From contig CAJQUW010001431.1 in NCBI GenBank assembly GCA_907163375.1, positions 310,001-374,000 of the forward strand: a stretch of 64,000 bases of DNA, given 5' to 3'. The notes under the pieces are model-generated. The model made no database searches and was not told the DNA's origin. It saw only the letters and a program-made list of their open reading frames with translations. The DNA is from Prostheceraeus crozeri (Eukaryota; Platyhelminthes; Polycladida; Euryleptidae). The translations under genes were made by a program, and so were the position numbers. Positions 34,842-45,526 of this stretch are shown piece after piece (position 1 is the first letter of the stretch; every line of letters starts with the position of its first letter).

Positions 34842-35755
34842 TCATCTGAGATACTTGTTTGACATGTATTTTGTCAGTCTTTCCCTTCTTTTATGCTTTT
34901 GTTATTGGTCAAATGCTAATCAACAGAATTGAATCGAACAATAGTTGTTTTTGATCATTTTTTCGGAAAATTTAGAGGTGATTCAGTTTCATCGAACAAC
35001 ACTGTACATCGTTGCTGTGCCCACCGTTGCCCGGCCACGCCAAACGCGATTGCCAAGCTTGGCAATAGTCGAACTTGTAAATGTAATTTTGCGGTAAGAA
35101 ATTGCCTAATACAACAGAGAAAATATATATGAAACACCATATATTACGCATGTTAATGCACATTGACAACATCTTTGACATTGACAGACATCCCATGATC
35201 GATTCCACTTGGACCTAAAATGCCCTCTCTTAATTATTTGCAATACATAGATCCTTATTGTAGTTTCAGCCAGGTGAATAACTCAAAGAGCGTTGTTGAC
35301 ATGGTTGAGCCTTATCAATAGCCAATTCCTCACTGTAATACTCGGATTCTCACTAAATTTGTTAATAGCCGTGAATTCTACAGAGGGAGTTGAGTGTTTA
35401 TCAATACTGATCAGTCTTCATGTGAATACTTTTTCTTCCAAATTGATAGCACTGCACTAAATTGCTGAATCACCGCTCTCATCTTCAACAATTTTGTTCA
35501 GAGAGACTACTGAACGAATATTCTTAAAACTTATCATATAGTACCGGTGAATTGTGCTTTGCATCATGTGCCATTTCCAAGGCTTTTTGTCGCATTGCAC
35601 ACCGTACAGCCGAAAAAACAGCAATTTCGCCCCATTGCCGCAATGCTTTTTTTGCCACGATATAAGGACCGTACTAAAATGGGTTCAAATTTAGGCATTC
35701 TCATCTAGCCCTTTTGAACAGTTAAATATCTTTGGTTATCTTGCATTATGCAAAT

Positions 35756-36054
35756 TTTGTGCAAACTATTGCATGAAGTTAACGACATGTGAGATCAGGA
35801 TCTTTCTCAGTAGGCCTACCCATGGTTTGAAAACGATGGACACAGTCTGACCATGCTTGCACCACTATTTGCTAAGCTATGTAGTTTCTATTATTATAGC
35901 TTTCTACTCCAAGTGTAAACCAGAATGTTGATATTTAGAGGACACAACATTTCATTATTTTCCTCTCTTGTGACGCAGGGCAGGGTATAGGCGTGATTTT
36001 GAAAATTACACGGTACATGTGAAAGCTATTTTCAATAATTCTCTTTTATTTCAG
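35756..36054. other. No gene seen
   Basis: Beyond the end of duplicated copy A, AT-rich sequence without motifs. Confidence 0.35.
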
Positions 36055-36197
36055 AATAGCAACATATGGCGCCTGCTGAAGTTAACGATCATGGTATATA
36101 TAGATGAGGTAGACGATTATGAACTGATAATGAAAAATAATTGCACTGGAGAAGCCGGAAGTGAGAATTCATCGGTGGCAATTAATGCGCAACGATG
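36055..36197 (+). CDS. Candidate host exon
   Basis: A clear acceptor (CTCTTTTATTTCAG) precedes 36055 and a possible donor (CGATG/GTAGGC) follows 36197. Only one frame is open: NSNIWRLLKLTIMVYIDEVD, DYELIMKNNCTGEAG and SENSSVAINAQR, phase 0 in and two bases over at the end. No domain recognised. The donor is weak and no adjoining exon of matching phase was found. It lies between the two copies of the duplicated block. Confidence 0.25.
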
Positions 36198-36479
36198 GTA
36201 GGCTTATCAACCATTGGATAGTCACACACCAAAGCAGCTGCTGCGCCTTGGCTCAAGGTCTTTTACGAACGAAATGCTACAAATGCGCTGTGGGATTGTT
36301 CGACAAGTGTTTCAAAGCATGCCGCACTTGGTGACTTATTTCATGACAACATGAACTGTTGAGCATGCATACACATATAAGCAAGATAGTCGTTTTACAG
36401 AGCAAAATAGGCCTACTTACTGAAGAGAAAATTACTGATATAGATGCATGTGTGCAATACATGTGTGCAATGCATGTGT

Positions 36480-36725
36480 CATAGAATAGGGATACATAAG
36501 CTTAGGTAAAGTGTCGACTCAAAAAAGTATCTGTCTACAGTGAAAATGTTTACATGAAAATATTCAGTTTCTTGCGGAGATAACGTTCCCGTTATCCAAA
36601 AAAATTATTTGAGCAGTTCTAAAAAAGTTAAAGTTTGCCAATTTATGTATTACCGAGATGACTCCTCCATATAAGTAGTATGCAACATCTTTCAAAGTAA
36701 ATTGAAATAATTGTCTTTCATTAAG
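36480..36725 (-). repeat. Arm of 240-bp dispersed inverted pair (right)
   Basis: Reverse-orientation relative of 31175-31415, lying about 100 bp before copy B of the duplicated block. Confidence 0.7.
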
Positions 36726-37321
36726 TAATTCTGCACTACCAGTGGCAGGTTGCCTGTGATGTGATCACGCTTAAGAAAATACTCTTGATGTTAAAAGCAT
36801 GAAAGGAATAGCAGGTCATCGAGTTGCTAATTTCGAAAACCGATGAAAATCGGTTTCGTTGCATGAATTTCAAAACATTTTGTAAGCAAGCAACAAAATT
36901 CGTTTTCGTTGTCTCTTTTTAGCAATTAGTAATTACAGAGCAAAAACGCATTTTTTATATATGTCTAAAAACAATGTCCAAATTGCAACAAGTGGGGCAA
37001 CACTCCACTTCTTCAGATGTTTTACCAAACGCAGTTGTAAATAAGAGTATACCTACTGCTGATACACTTCTTTCAAATAGACTTTACTGAATTATTTTAC
37101 GTCAGCTGATTATTAAATCTGAAGTGCACATGTTATATAGGAATAACACCAATGAAAACCAATTGCTTCACTTTTAGATGAGAGCAGTGACGTTCACTTA
37201 CAATTCACCAAAAACATGACTAGATGACTTTTCTGAAGAGAAAAATAAACCGTGTATTTACTTTTGATCTGCAGTTAGAGTGCTTCTTTGTAATAAAGTA
37301 CGAATTAAGCCTGGCTATGGT

Positions 37322-37520
37322 TGTTGGATGTTTGTGAGAGTTAGAAAACGGTTCGCTTTATATGACTATTTGTGAGCAAGACAGTGACATTTCTATATTT
37401 TATGTGTTTGTTTATCTTCGTGATATGAGCAAATTGACGAAAATATACACTTTCGTACAAGCACACGAGAACGATTGTTTTTATTTCTCCTAGGCAGGAA
37501 TCAACGCAAACGATACAACA
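37322..37520 (+). repeat. 5' LTR of BEL element
   Basis: 199 bp, from TGTTGGATGTTTG to AACGATACAACA. Partner at 46938-47134. Confidence 0.95.
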
Positions 37521-37522
37521 TT

Positions 37523-37540
37523 TGGCGCCCAACGTGGGGC
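37523..37540 (+). other. Primer-binding site, tRNA-Lys
   Basis: TGGCGCCCAACGTGGGGC, 2 nt after the LTR. The 18 bases fully complement the 3' end known for animal tRNA-Lys(CUU), ...GCCCCACGTTGGGCGCCA. Confidence 0.88.
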
Positions 37541-37556
37541 CTGAGAGAATTGAAAC

Positions 37557-39092
37557 ATGCAAGAAGACGCGGAAATCAAGACAAGACGAGTTTATCGAAG
37601 CATAGTGACTAGGAAGGTCAACGACATACATAGTGAACTGAATAACGAAGCATCACCGGAGATATTAGAAGTGCTAACGACGCAACTGCGATCAGCCAAT
37701 GAAGTCCTAGAAATTTCCAACAGCGCTGTGTTGCAAAATCTGATTTCACAAGACGACGAAACCAATATATCTGCAGAAATTGAAGCAGCTCAACAGTATC
37801 GTGATAAAGTGACTAAAGTCGAGGTTCTTGCTCATCGATATTTACGAGGTGAAATGAAGACTGTTTTATCTAAGCACGACATATTTGGCTCGGACAACAA
37901 CACAAAACTTCCCAAGCTTAAATTGCCTGACTTTACTGGTAATGTCTTACAGTGGCAAACGTTTTTTGACTCATTCTGCGCTGCGATTGATTCCAAGAAA
38001 ATTGCTAAAGTCCAGAAGTTTAGTTATCTACGGGGCCAACTCCGCGGGGAGGCTGCCCGAGCAATTGAAGGCCTGTCACTGACAAATGAAAACTATGACG
38101 AAGCTGTTGATATTCTGACTAAACGTTTTGGACGACGTTCTACGATAATCAGGGCTCATGTGAAGAGTCTGTTAGCGATTGACAAACTGCCCAAGTGCCA
38201 GACTGTATCACTTCGCAAATTTATGAACGACATTGAAGTTCACATCAGAGGACTAAAACCTCCTGGAGTTACAGCGGACAGTTATGGATGCATTCTAATG
38301 CAAATCATCTTATCGAAATTACCGAATAGTGTGTGCTTGGAATGGGCTCGACTTGAAGACTCGGATGAAGCTACCATCGAAGAATTCATAGCGTTCCTTC
38401 ATCGTGAAATACAGTCATACGAACTGTGCAACGAAGCAAAATCGCAGTGTCACGTTAGTGAAAATCGTTCTTTGAAGTACGTCGAATCGGCTTCAGCCCT
38501 CAATGCTTCTGCTAAGGAAGACACCGGCACGGCCCGTTGTAACATTTGCAGCGGCCAACATTTCTCTACCAATTGTGAAAGATTCAAATCACTGTCCGTC
38601 AACGAACGTAACAAGGAAGTAAAGGATCGACGCTTGTGTTTTAACTGTCTACGTAGGGACCATGCCAAGGAATGTCGAAGTATTTCGCGATGTAAACAAT
38701 GCGGCAAGAAACACCATACTCTACTACACAACGACGATCCCAGCAATCGCACCCAAGCTACGACAACGTCAAGCAATCGCGGTGAAGTACTGCTGCAGAC
38801 AGCTTTAGTTAACATTCATGGTGAGAGCGAACGAAATGTTTTCCGTGTGTTGTTGGACGGAGGTAGCGAATTGAGTTACATTAAGCGCAGTGTTGTCGCA
38901 TCAGCTAGGTTACCTGTTAAGGGGCAGCGGGAATTGAATTTGTTCGGTTTCGGTGCCAGAGATCACGGTTATCGCAAATATAATGAGCTTGAGTTAAAAC
39001 TCCGTCCTGTTGCTTGTTTGAATGAAGTTGATAGGCCAACAGTCACCATTAATGCATTAGTCATTATTGACCAGTTATGCGCTCCTATATAG
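37557..39092 (+). pseudogene. BEL gag and protease
   Basis: 511 residues from ATG 37557. A coiled N-terminal region is followed by the DUF1759-type gag core (about 118-265, beginning PKLKLPDFTGNVLQWQTFFD, with YLRGQLRGEAARAIEGL). Three zinc knuckles lie at 328-340 (starting CNICSGQHF), 361-373 (starting CFNCLRRDHA) and 379-391 (starting CKQCGKKHH). The protease segment has RVLLDGGSELSYI (about 430-442); most relatives have Asp-Ser-Gly or Asp-Thr-Gly, so DGG is unusual and may be inactivating. The frame ends early at TAG 39090 in a TATATA run, where pol continues in another frame. Confidence 0.93.
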
Positions 39093-39853
39093 TTAGCAAC
39101 ATTTTCGATCAGGATCTCAGAAAATTTGATCATTTGAAAGACTTACAACTAGCTGATAAGCATGACGGCAAGGATAAGCAGATAGACATAATTATAGGTG
39201 CTGATCACATATACGGTGTTTTGTCTACCGATACACTCAACGCGAAAATTGGGCCGACTGTGACTAGATCATCTTTTGGATGGGTATTACATGGACCTAT
39301 GGGAGAGAGAGCTGAATCTTTGAGTAGGCAAGTCTATCTTTGCACCAGCAAGCGCGTGTTCGATCCGGATGCAATAATTCAGTCATTTTGGGAGACAGAT
39401 TCAACGGGTATCAGCAGGGAGGATGATAAGAAAATTGAGTCACCAGGCGACACCGATGTCATGGATCAATTCAAGGAGACCACGAAATTCGTAGATGGGC
39501 GGTATCAAGTTAGTTGGCCATGGGTTGATCGGGAAAGTGTAGTATTGGATGACGCTCGCGAAATTGCCGAGAAAAGACTGGGAAGTCTTGTTAGACGATT
39601 AAAAAATGATAAACAACTTCTTTCTGACTATGACGCAATAATCAAGGCATATATCAATGATGGCATAGTTGAGAGAGTCCCAGCCCAGACACAGTCGACA
39701 TCTGTAACACGATATCTGCCACACCACTGCGTAGTAAGACCAGAGAAGGAAACAACCAAGGTCAGAGTAGTTTTTGACGCAGCATGTAAAGATAAAAATG
39801 GAATTGCAATAAATGATTTATTGAACGTCGGACCTAACCTGAATCCAGAGTAG
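39077..39853 (+). pseudogene. BEL protease end and RT start
   Basis: 258-codon frame overlapping the previous one by 16 nt. It continues the protease region (IIIGADHIYGVL, the usual second half of the BEL protease domain, and FGWVLHGPM). It then enters RT with the fingers region RYLPHHCVVRPEKETTKVRV, VFDAACKDKNGIAINDLL and GPNLNPE. TAG at 39851 interrupts it; the same frame reads on through LLRFRAHATALTADIKQVF before a T-run frame change near 39915. Confidence 0.9.
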
Positions 39854-39918
39854 GTATCAGTTCTTTTACGTTTCCGAGCCCATGCAACAGCACTGACCGC
39901 TGATATCAAACAAGTTTT

Positions 39919-40632
39919 TTGCAGATAAGTCTTAAGGAGGAGGATCGAGACGGGGCAAGATTCCTGTGGTTTGACGAAGAACTAAGTTCAGAATGGCCGA
40001 CTCAGAAACCTCAAGAATTTCGAATGACGAGAGTTGTGTTTGGAGTCAAATCATCTCCTTTCTCGCTAGCTGCAACTGTCCGATATCATCTCAACAATCG
40101 TATATTTGAGTACCCCCATCTAAGAAAGGTGCTAATGGACAATATATATGTGGATGATTTGATCACGAGTGTTGAAACAGTTGATGAAGCAAACAAAATA
40201 CAGCGAGAGGCCTCAAAGGCTTGCAGTGAAATCAAAATGGAACTTAGAAAATGGAAAACAAATGATCCAAACCTAGCACACCACTTAGAAACTCAACTCG
40301 ACTCGACTGAAACATCAGTATTAGGCATTATCTGGAACGCAACGAATGATAAGATACGGTGTAATGTTACTCTGATCGAGGAAGGACCTCCGACGAAACG
40401 ACAGGTTCTGAGAAGTGTAGCTCAACTCTTTGATCCCATTGGCATGCTGAGTCCGATTACTGTGATAATCAAAATGCTTCTTCAGCAAATTTGGAAATTG
40501 AGAATCGGGTGGGACGAAAACTTGCCGATGGACATCGTTAGAACTTGGGTTAAGTGGATTCTAGAATTGGAGATGATAAAGGAGTTGTGGATCGATTGGG
40601 TTGAATTCATTTCACATCAAATCACGATGTAG
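39919..40632 (+). pseudogene. BEL reverse transcriptase core
   Basis: 237-codon frame covering the rest of RT. It has LKEEDRDGARFLWF, RVVFGVKSSPFSLAATVRYH and the catalytic box NIYVDDLITSV. LGIIWN and RSVAQLFDPIGMLSPITVI lead to the connection with the RNase H domain. Typical Pao-type order and motifs. It ends by a frame change near 40625, after which RNase H reads in another frame. Confidence 0.92.
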
Positions 40633-41371
40633 AGCTTTATGGTTTCGCAGACACTTCCAAGACGGCATATGCGGCAGTTATATATGTCAAAGCCATCGAT
40701 GATAGTGCAGAAGTACATGTAAACTTGTTGATGGCCAGGACAAAGGTAGCGCCACTCAGAGGAGAAACTATTCCTAGACTTGAACTCATGGGATGCGTAA
40801 TTGTTGCAAGGATGATGCGAATGGTCATAAGCAGCTTGGAGATCGTACCTGAGTAGCACTGCTGGACGGACTCACAAGTGGCACTGTCATGGATTAGAAG
40901 TGATCCGCACACATGGAAATCTTACGTAAAAAATCGAGCACTTGAGATTCAAACTTTGACTGAGAAATGCCGATGGAAGCACGTGAAAGGAGAAGAAAAT
41001 CCAGCAGAGGTATGATGCCATCGAAACTACAATCGCGCAAACTGTGGTGGGAAGGACCCGCATTCTTGAAATCAAAAACGTCCGATTACGACGAATCAAC
41101 AGATGTTGGAGTAGAATCAGTCGAGCTAACAACGAATGAAATGAAGAAGCAGACCTCTTCTCATCTTGTTTCCGTCGCAGAACTCGTAATCCCACTGGAT
41201 TCATTCTTGTGTGTTGGGAAGCTTATCAGAGTCACTAGTCTCGTTAAGAGATTTATCAACAATTGTCGAAATCCTAACCGTCGTCTACATGGGCCCATGA
41301 TAGAATTGGAAATGGAAGAGAGTAAAAACTACTGGATCTCATACACTCAAACCAAACACTTTGGTCAGTAA
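40626..41371 (+). pseudogene. BEL RNase H and following region
   Basis: RNase H starts DVELYGFADTSKTAYAAVIY and contains VNLLMARTKVAP, IPRLELMGC and TDSQVALSWI. A TAG near 40855 and a frame change near 41010 break it. The last part (40967-41371 frame) holds LWWEGPAFLKSK and runs to a TAA at 41369. The first catalytic Asp lies in FADTSK. Confidence 0.85.
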
Positions 41372-42358
41372 ATCGAAGGTCTTAGATGTGGACGGCCAAT
41401 TCAGCATAATTCACGCTTGAGTTGCTTGAATCCAATCCTAGACGAAACTGGCATTCTTCGATCAGGTGGCAGATTAGCACATTCTACTCTAGAGCTGGCA
41501 ATGAAATATACTGTGATTCTGCCAAATGATTCATATTTCAGTGAACTCATCATCAGAAGGAGACACGAGGAATTAATGCATGCAGGAGTAGCATCAGTTA
41601 TATCGACTTTGCATACGGACTACTAGATTTTGAGCATGAGAAGAGAAGTAAAACGTGTTATACATAAATGTCCACGATGTAGAAGACAGAAGTCGAAGCC
41701 ATATAATGAGGAAACTGCACCATTACCACTAGAACGAGTGAGTACGATCAAACCATTTCCGTTTTTGTAGGTCGGCATAGATTATGCTGGACCCGTCTAT
41801 GCTATGAACAATGGCGAACAAATCAAGACTTATATCCTTTTAATGACTTGTACCCGTATTCGCGCAGTACACCTCGAGTTAACGCTTAGTCTAAGCACAG
41901 CAGAATTCTTGGATGCATTCGAATATTTCACTGCGAGGAGAGGGTTACCAATGGTCGTTTTTAGCGATAACGCGAAAACTTTCAAAAGAGCAGCTGAACT
42001 GCTGAGCTCTACTAAAGGCATTCGTTGGAGATTTATCACAGAAAGAGTTCCTTGGCACGGAGGGTTTTGGGAGCGACTGGTTCAATCCGTTAAAATCCCA
42101 TTACGAAACGCGTTAGGAAAGAACATCATAGACGTCCACCAGTTGAGAATCATCCTACATGTATGTCAGATTGAAAGAGCTGTGAAGAATCGCCCTATCA
42201 CTTTTTCTGGTGGTGATTTGGAAGAACCAGAACCTCTGAGCCCATCTATGTTTCTAATCGGAAGAAATCAATTTGAAACGACAGAGAACTCGAATCGAAT
42301 CACAAAGACTTGGATGACAGGAGTTTCAATGAAGTTTGGAGTGAGCGATCAAACATAA
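41372..42358 (+). pseudogene. BEL integrase
   Basis: Pieces: 41417-41626 has LNPILDETGILRSGGRL and the zinc-domain His region IIRRRHEELMHAG. After a TAG, CPRCRRQK supplies the Cys pair. Then VGIDYAGPVYA (first catalytic Asp, outside the next open frame) and 41804-42358 with TRIRAVHLELTLSL, MVVFSDNAKTFKRAAELL (second Asp) and VPWHGGFWERLVQSVK (Glu). The order fits BEL integrase. Two stops and one frame change interrupt it. Confidence 0.9.
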
Positions 42359-42764
42359 TGGAAACTTTCTGGGAAAGATGGAGATGCGAATATCTTCCTC
42401 TATTGAATGGTACTCATCAAAAGGGCGGCAATTCAAAGAAGGTTGAGGTAGGAGATATAGTTCCTATTCATACCGACGATAAAGGAAAACATACGTGGCC
42501 TATTGGGAAGGTTATTACTCTTCATCCAAGTGAAGGCAAGGTTAGAACAGTAACTGTTGCATCACGAGGTTCTGTTATTAGACGACCAATTCAGAAACTT
42601 TATTTTTTGGAATCTACCTGTGTACCTGCTGAATCAGGCATAGAAAATGATAGGCGGAATAGCGAGTTGAGTGAAATTGACCCTAGCGAGAGATTTGAGG
42701 ACCAAACCAATATTGAACGGGAATCTGCAGTGTGTAGAACTAGCACTAGGAGCATCTATCCACC
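42310..42764 (+). pseudogene. BEL C-terminal DUF5641-type domain
   Basis: Reads FNEVWSERSNIMETFWERWR and YLPLLNGTHQKGG, then VEVGDIVPIHTDDKGKHTWP, IGKVITLHPSEGKVRTVTV and IRRPIQKLYFLE. This is the small barrel domain that ends BEL/Pao pol. It overlaps the integrase frame by 49 nt, so a frame change separates them. The nested Ty3 entered six codons before the original stop; the remaining codons are found right after that element at 46892. Confidence 0.9.
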
Positions 42765-42906
42765 TGTGATGTATTTGATATTTGTTTATATATGCTATGA
42801 TAAATTGATCACAACTGAAAATGATTTTGATGTGCATGTTTCACAACATATAAATACGCATCCTCGTGACAACGCTCGTTTTCACCTTGTCCATACATAT
42901 AGCACA
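42765..42906 (+). repeat. 5' LTR of nested Ty3
   Basis: 142 bp, differing from 46750-46891 at two positions (A/G and T/C). A TATAAATACGC stretch in its second half is a plausible TATA box. Confidence 0.95.
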
Positions 42907-42908
42907 TA

Positions 42909-42917
42909 TGGCGACGA
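42909..42917 (+). other. Primer-binding site, tRNA-Ser-like
   Basis: TGGCGACGA, 2 nt after the LTR. Same nine bases as the primer site of the Ty3 at 24272-28436; match to tRNA-Ser(GCU) ends there. Confidence 0.6.
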
Positions 42918-42966
42918 ATTGACTGTTCTTTCACGAATTGAGAAGAAACTTCAGTGATAGATCAAT

Positions 42967-44159
42967 ATGGAATTCAGAATTGAGCCAATGCCATGGCAGC
43001 GCGAAGCAACCAACGACTGGCAAGAGAGATTTGAGGCTTTGGCAAGAGCGAAAGGCGTTGAAGACAATGAAATTACTGCGAAAGAGCCCACGTCGAAGAT
43101 GACTGACTTATTCTTGACTGTTGTAGGGAAGGACGCGTATTCTGAGATAAGGCCCCGTTGGCTCCAATTTTGCCTTCAGCCCGGAAATATGTTGATATAA
43201 AGAATTCTATTGAATCGCATTTACGTCCGAAGACGATAGAGATAGCGGAGCGGTATAAGTTCCATTTGATCAGACAGGATCGTGATGGTGTTGCTACTTA
43301 CGTTAACAAGCTTAGGAAAGCAGCTGAAACTTGCAATTTTGGTAAGCAGCTGGATTCCATGCTTAGGGACAGATTCGTGATGGGTCTGAGTGACGAAGCT
43401 GTTTTGAGGAAGTTGTTACTCGAAGAGAGACTGACTTTTGACAAAGCGGTTGGTATAGCTGCAGCGTCCGAGGAGGTTGCAAGCTGTCAAGCAGTTTTAC
43501 GTCCACTACAGGTCAACCGTGTCGATATGAGTAAAAGAAAGCCATTTAAGCCCAATAGGCCTAGGCAAGTCCATGATGTTCCAAAGAAGTTTGAGAAACA
43601 ATCCAATTCTGCTACTCATGATCCGAATCTTTCATGCAAGTTCTGTGGTAACAAACACAATCGTGGTGCTTGTCCCGCATATGGCAAGGCATGCAGTCTG
43701 TGTAAGAAAATGAACCATTTTGCAAAAGTATGCATGAACAGAGTGAAACTGATTTCTGATGTTAATAAAGTTCGAGAAATGCCTACTTACTCTAACTACC
43801 AAGGAATGCCCGAGTCCATTTTGAGCGTGAATTCAGGAGATGGAAGTTCCAAAATTATGGTAGATGCAAGGATTGATGGAATAGATTTGGAGATCCAAGT
43901 TGATAGCGGTGCAGTCAGATCCTTGATACCTTGGCACTTTGTGAGTAGATATGAGAATTTGAAGTGTAAGGCTGTTGATTATCGCTTGTCACTATCTTCT
44001 TACACTGGTGATGTTGTCAATATTATTGGTTTATTGAAAAATGTGATCTCTGAGGTTGGTCAGAAGCGAAGTGAAGTTGATTTCCACGTGGTTGAGAGAG
44101 GTGACATTGTTTTGGGAATGGATATCATAAATCGAATGAGTTTATTGAAACTCAAGTGA
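42967..44159 (+). pseudogene. Nested Ty3 gag and protease
   Basis: Gag starts at ATG 42967 (MEFRIEPMPWQREATNDW). A frame change at about 43150 (in GGCCCCG) passes to the frame 43158-44159. That part has the capsid-like stretch ESHLRPKTIEIAERYKFH, FVMGLSDEAVLRKLLLEERL, and two zinc knuckles (CKFCGNKHNRGAC and CSLCKKMNHFAKVC). The protease has LEIQVDSGAVRSLI (Asp-Ser-Gly) and IVLGMDIINRM. TGA at 44157 ends it four bases into the RT frame, which is -1 relative to this one. Confidence 0.9.
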
Positions 44160-45526
44160 GTTCACCACTTGTCAAGTCCATTGAGATTAGGTCAGGTGCT
44201 ACGCCAGTTTTCATGAAACCACGCAAGTTACCGTATGCGTTGGAAGAACCAGTGAAAGGTGAATTGAGCAGACTATCCAAAGTTGGCATTATTGAAAAGG
44301 TTGAAAGTTCTGAATGGGCTACACCGATTGTCGTTGTGCATAAGCCAAATGGAAAAGTTCGCATCTGTGGCGACTACCAATCTACGATCAACTCACACAT
44401 ACCTTCAACCATAGTCCCAGGATTAGAAATTGATGATACATTGAGCAAGCTAGGAAAATGCAATTTGTTTTCGAAAATTGATTTAACAGATGCGTACCTG
44501 CAAGTAAGGCTTGATGACTCATCTCAGATGCTTACTGTGATTTCCACACCTTTTGGATTGTACAAGTACAGATCTCTTCCTTTTGGAGTAAAATCTTCAC
44601 CACACATTTTCCAGTCGATTATGTTGGAAATGACCAGGGATTTACCTCAAGTACACTGTCATATGGATGACATTCTGATAGCCTCTTCTAGGTCTGGTGA
44701 TCACCAGACAATTTTGACTGAAGTGAAACGGAGACTGTCCGTGAATGGATTTTCGATTAATGAAAGTAAATCGAGTTATCTCCAAACAAAAGTGAGACAT
44801 CTAGGATATCTGATAGATGCTGATTCTGATTTTTCAGGTCAATCGAAGTTGTTGCCGGATCCCTCTAAGGTCAGTGATTTACTTGTGATGCCAGAACCGA
44901 AAGATATTGCGGAAGTCCAGAGATTTATTGGATCCGTAGGATTTTATTCCAAGTTTATTCAGAATTTTTCGGACACAGTGAAACCGTTACGTGACATGGT
45001 GACCAAAAGAGAATTTAAGTGGACCAGAGATGCTAGATTGTCATTTGAAACCTTGAAGACCGCACTTATTTCAGGCATTCTAAAACTATTTGATCCCCAG
45101 GATGACATTGAGATTGTTTGTGATGCTTCTCCTACTGCTGTTGGTGCTGTTTTGCAGCAAAAAGGTCAGCCAGTGTTGTACATTAGCAAGACATTGAATT
45201 CTGCTGAAAGGAATTACTCCCAACTAGACAGAGAAGGTTTAGCGATAGTTTATGCTGTGCGCAGATTGCACAAATATCTGTACGGTCGGGAATTTTTCAT
45301 TGTTACAGATCACAAGCCGTTAGAATTTTTGTTCAAACCTGATGGCTGTAGAAGTTCTCACGCAAACCAGCGAATTTTGAGATGGACAATTTTTCTAGGA
45401 AGCTATGATTATACGATTGTCGGAAAGCGAGCGAATGAAATTCCAGTAGCTGACATGTTATCAAGAATTGAAACCGGATTGCACACTGAACAATTTGATG
45501 TTGGTGTGATCGATCTATTTTTTTAA
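44156..45526 (+). pseudogene. Nested Ty3 RT and RNase H
   Basis: 456-codon frame in -1 relation to gag-protease. RT: ALEEPVKGELSRLSKVGIIE, FSKIDLTDAYLQVRL, SLPFGVKSSPHIFQS and the box VHCHMDDILIAS. RNase H: EIVCDASPTAVGAVLQQ, QLDREGLAIVYAV and VTDHKPLEFLF. The stretch between protease and RT is shorter than usual for Ty3, so some sequence may be lost. TAA at 45524 ends the frame, but the same frame continues into integrase. A programmed -1 shift at 44156 is possible but no slippery heptamer was identified. Confidence 0.9.

Larger units (their letters stand above)
32734..35004 (+). mobile_element. Tc1-like DNA transposon
   Basis: 2271 bp flanked by TA (32732-32733 and 35005-35006). The ends are inverted over about 27 bp: left CGTGTTGTTCGATGAAACTG, right (reversed) CAGTGTTGTTCGATGAAACT; the left end lacks the A of CAGTG. 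The interior has a tandem-duplicated leader (32979-33790) and one transposase gene with a DD34E core. TA target, CAGT ends and DD34E place it in Tc1. It sits in copy A of the duplicated block, 8 bp from where copy B carries the BEL element. Confidence 0.93.
32228..35755 (+). repeat. Duplicated block, copy A (split by Tc1)
   Basis: Two segments, 32228-32733 and 35005-35755, align in order and orientation to 36826-37321 and 47135-47940. Diagnostic stretches are CGAATTAAGCCTGGCTATGG and TTGCAATACATAGATCCTTA. By eye most aligned stretches match at roughly 80-90% with small indels. The Tc1 element accounts for the gap in this copy. A perfect 18-bp palindrome, ATTGCCAAGCTTGGCAAT, sits at 35049-35066. 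Confidence 0.85.

Noticed and set aside
44140-44170. Programmed -1 frameshift between protease and RT in the nested Ty3
   Set aside because: Frames overlap by four bases in the right sense, but there is no slippery heptamer and the element has other plain frame breaks.
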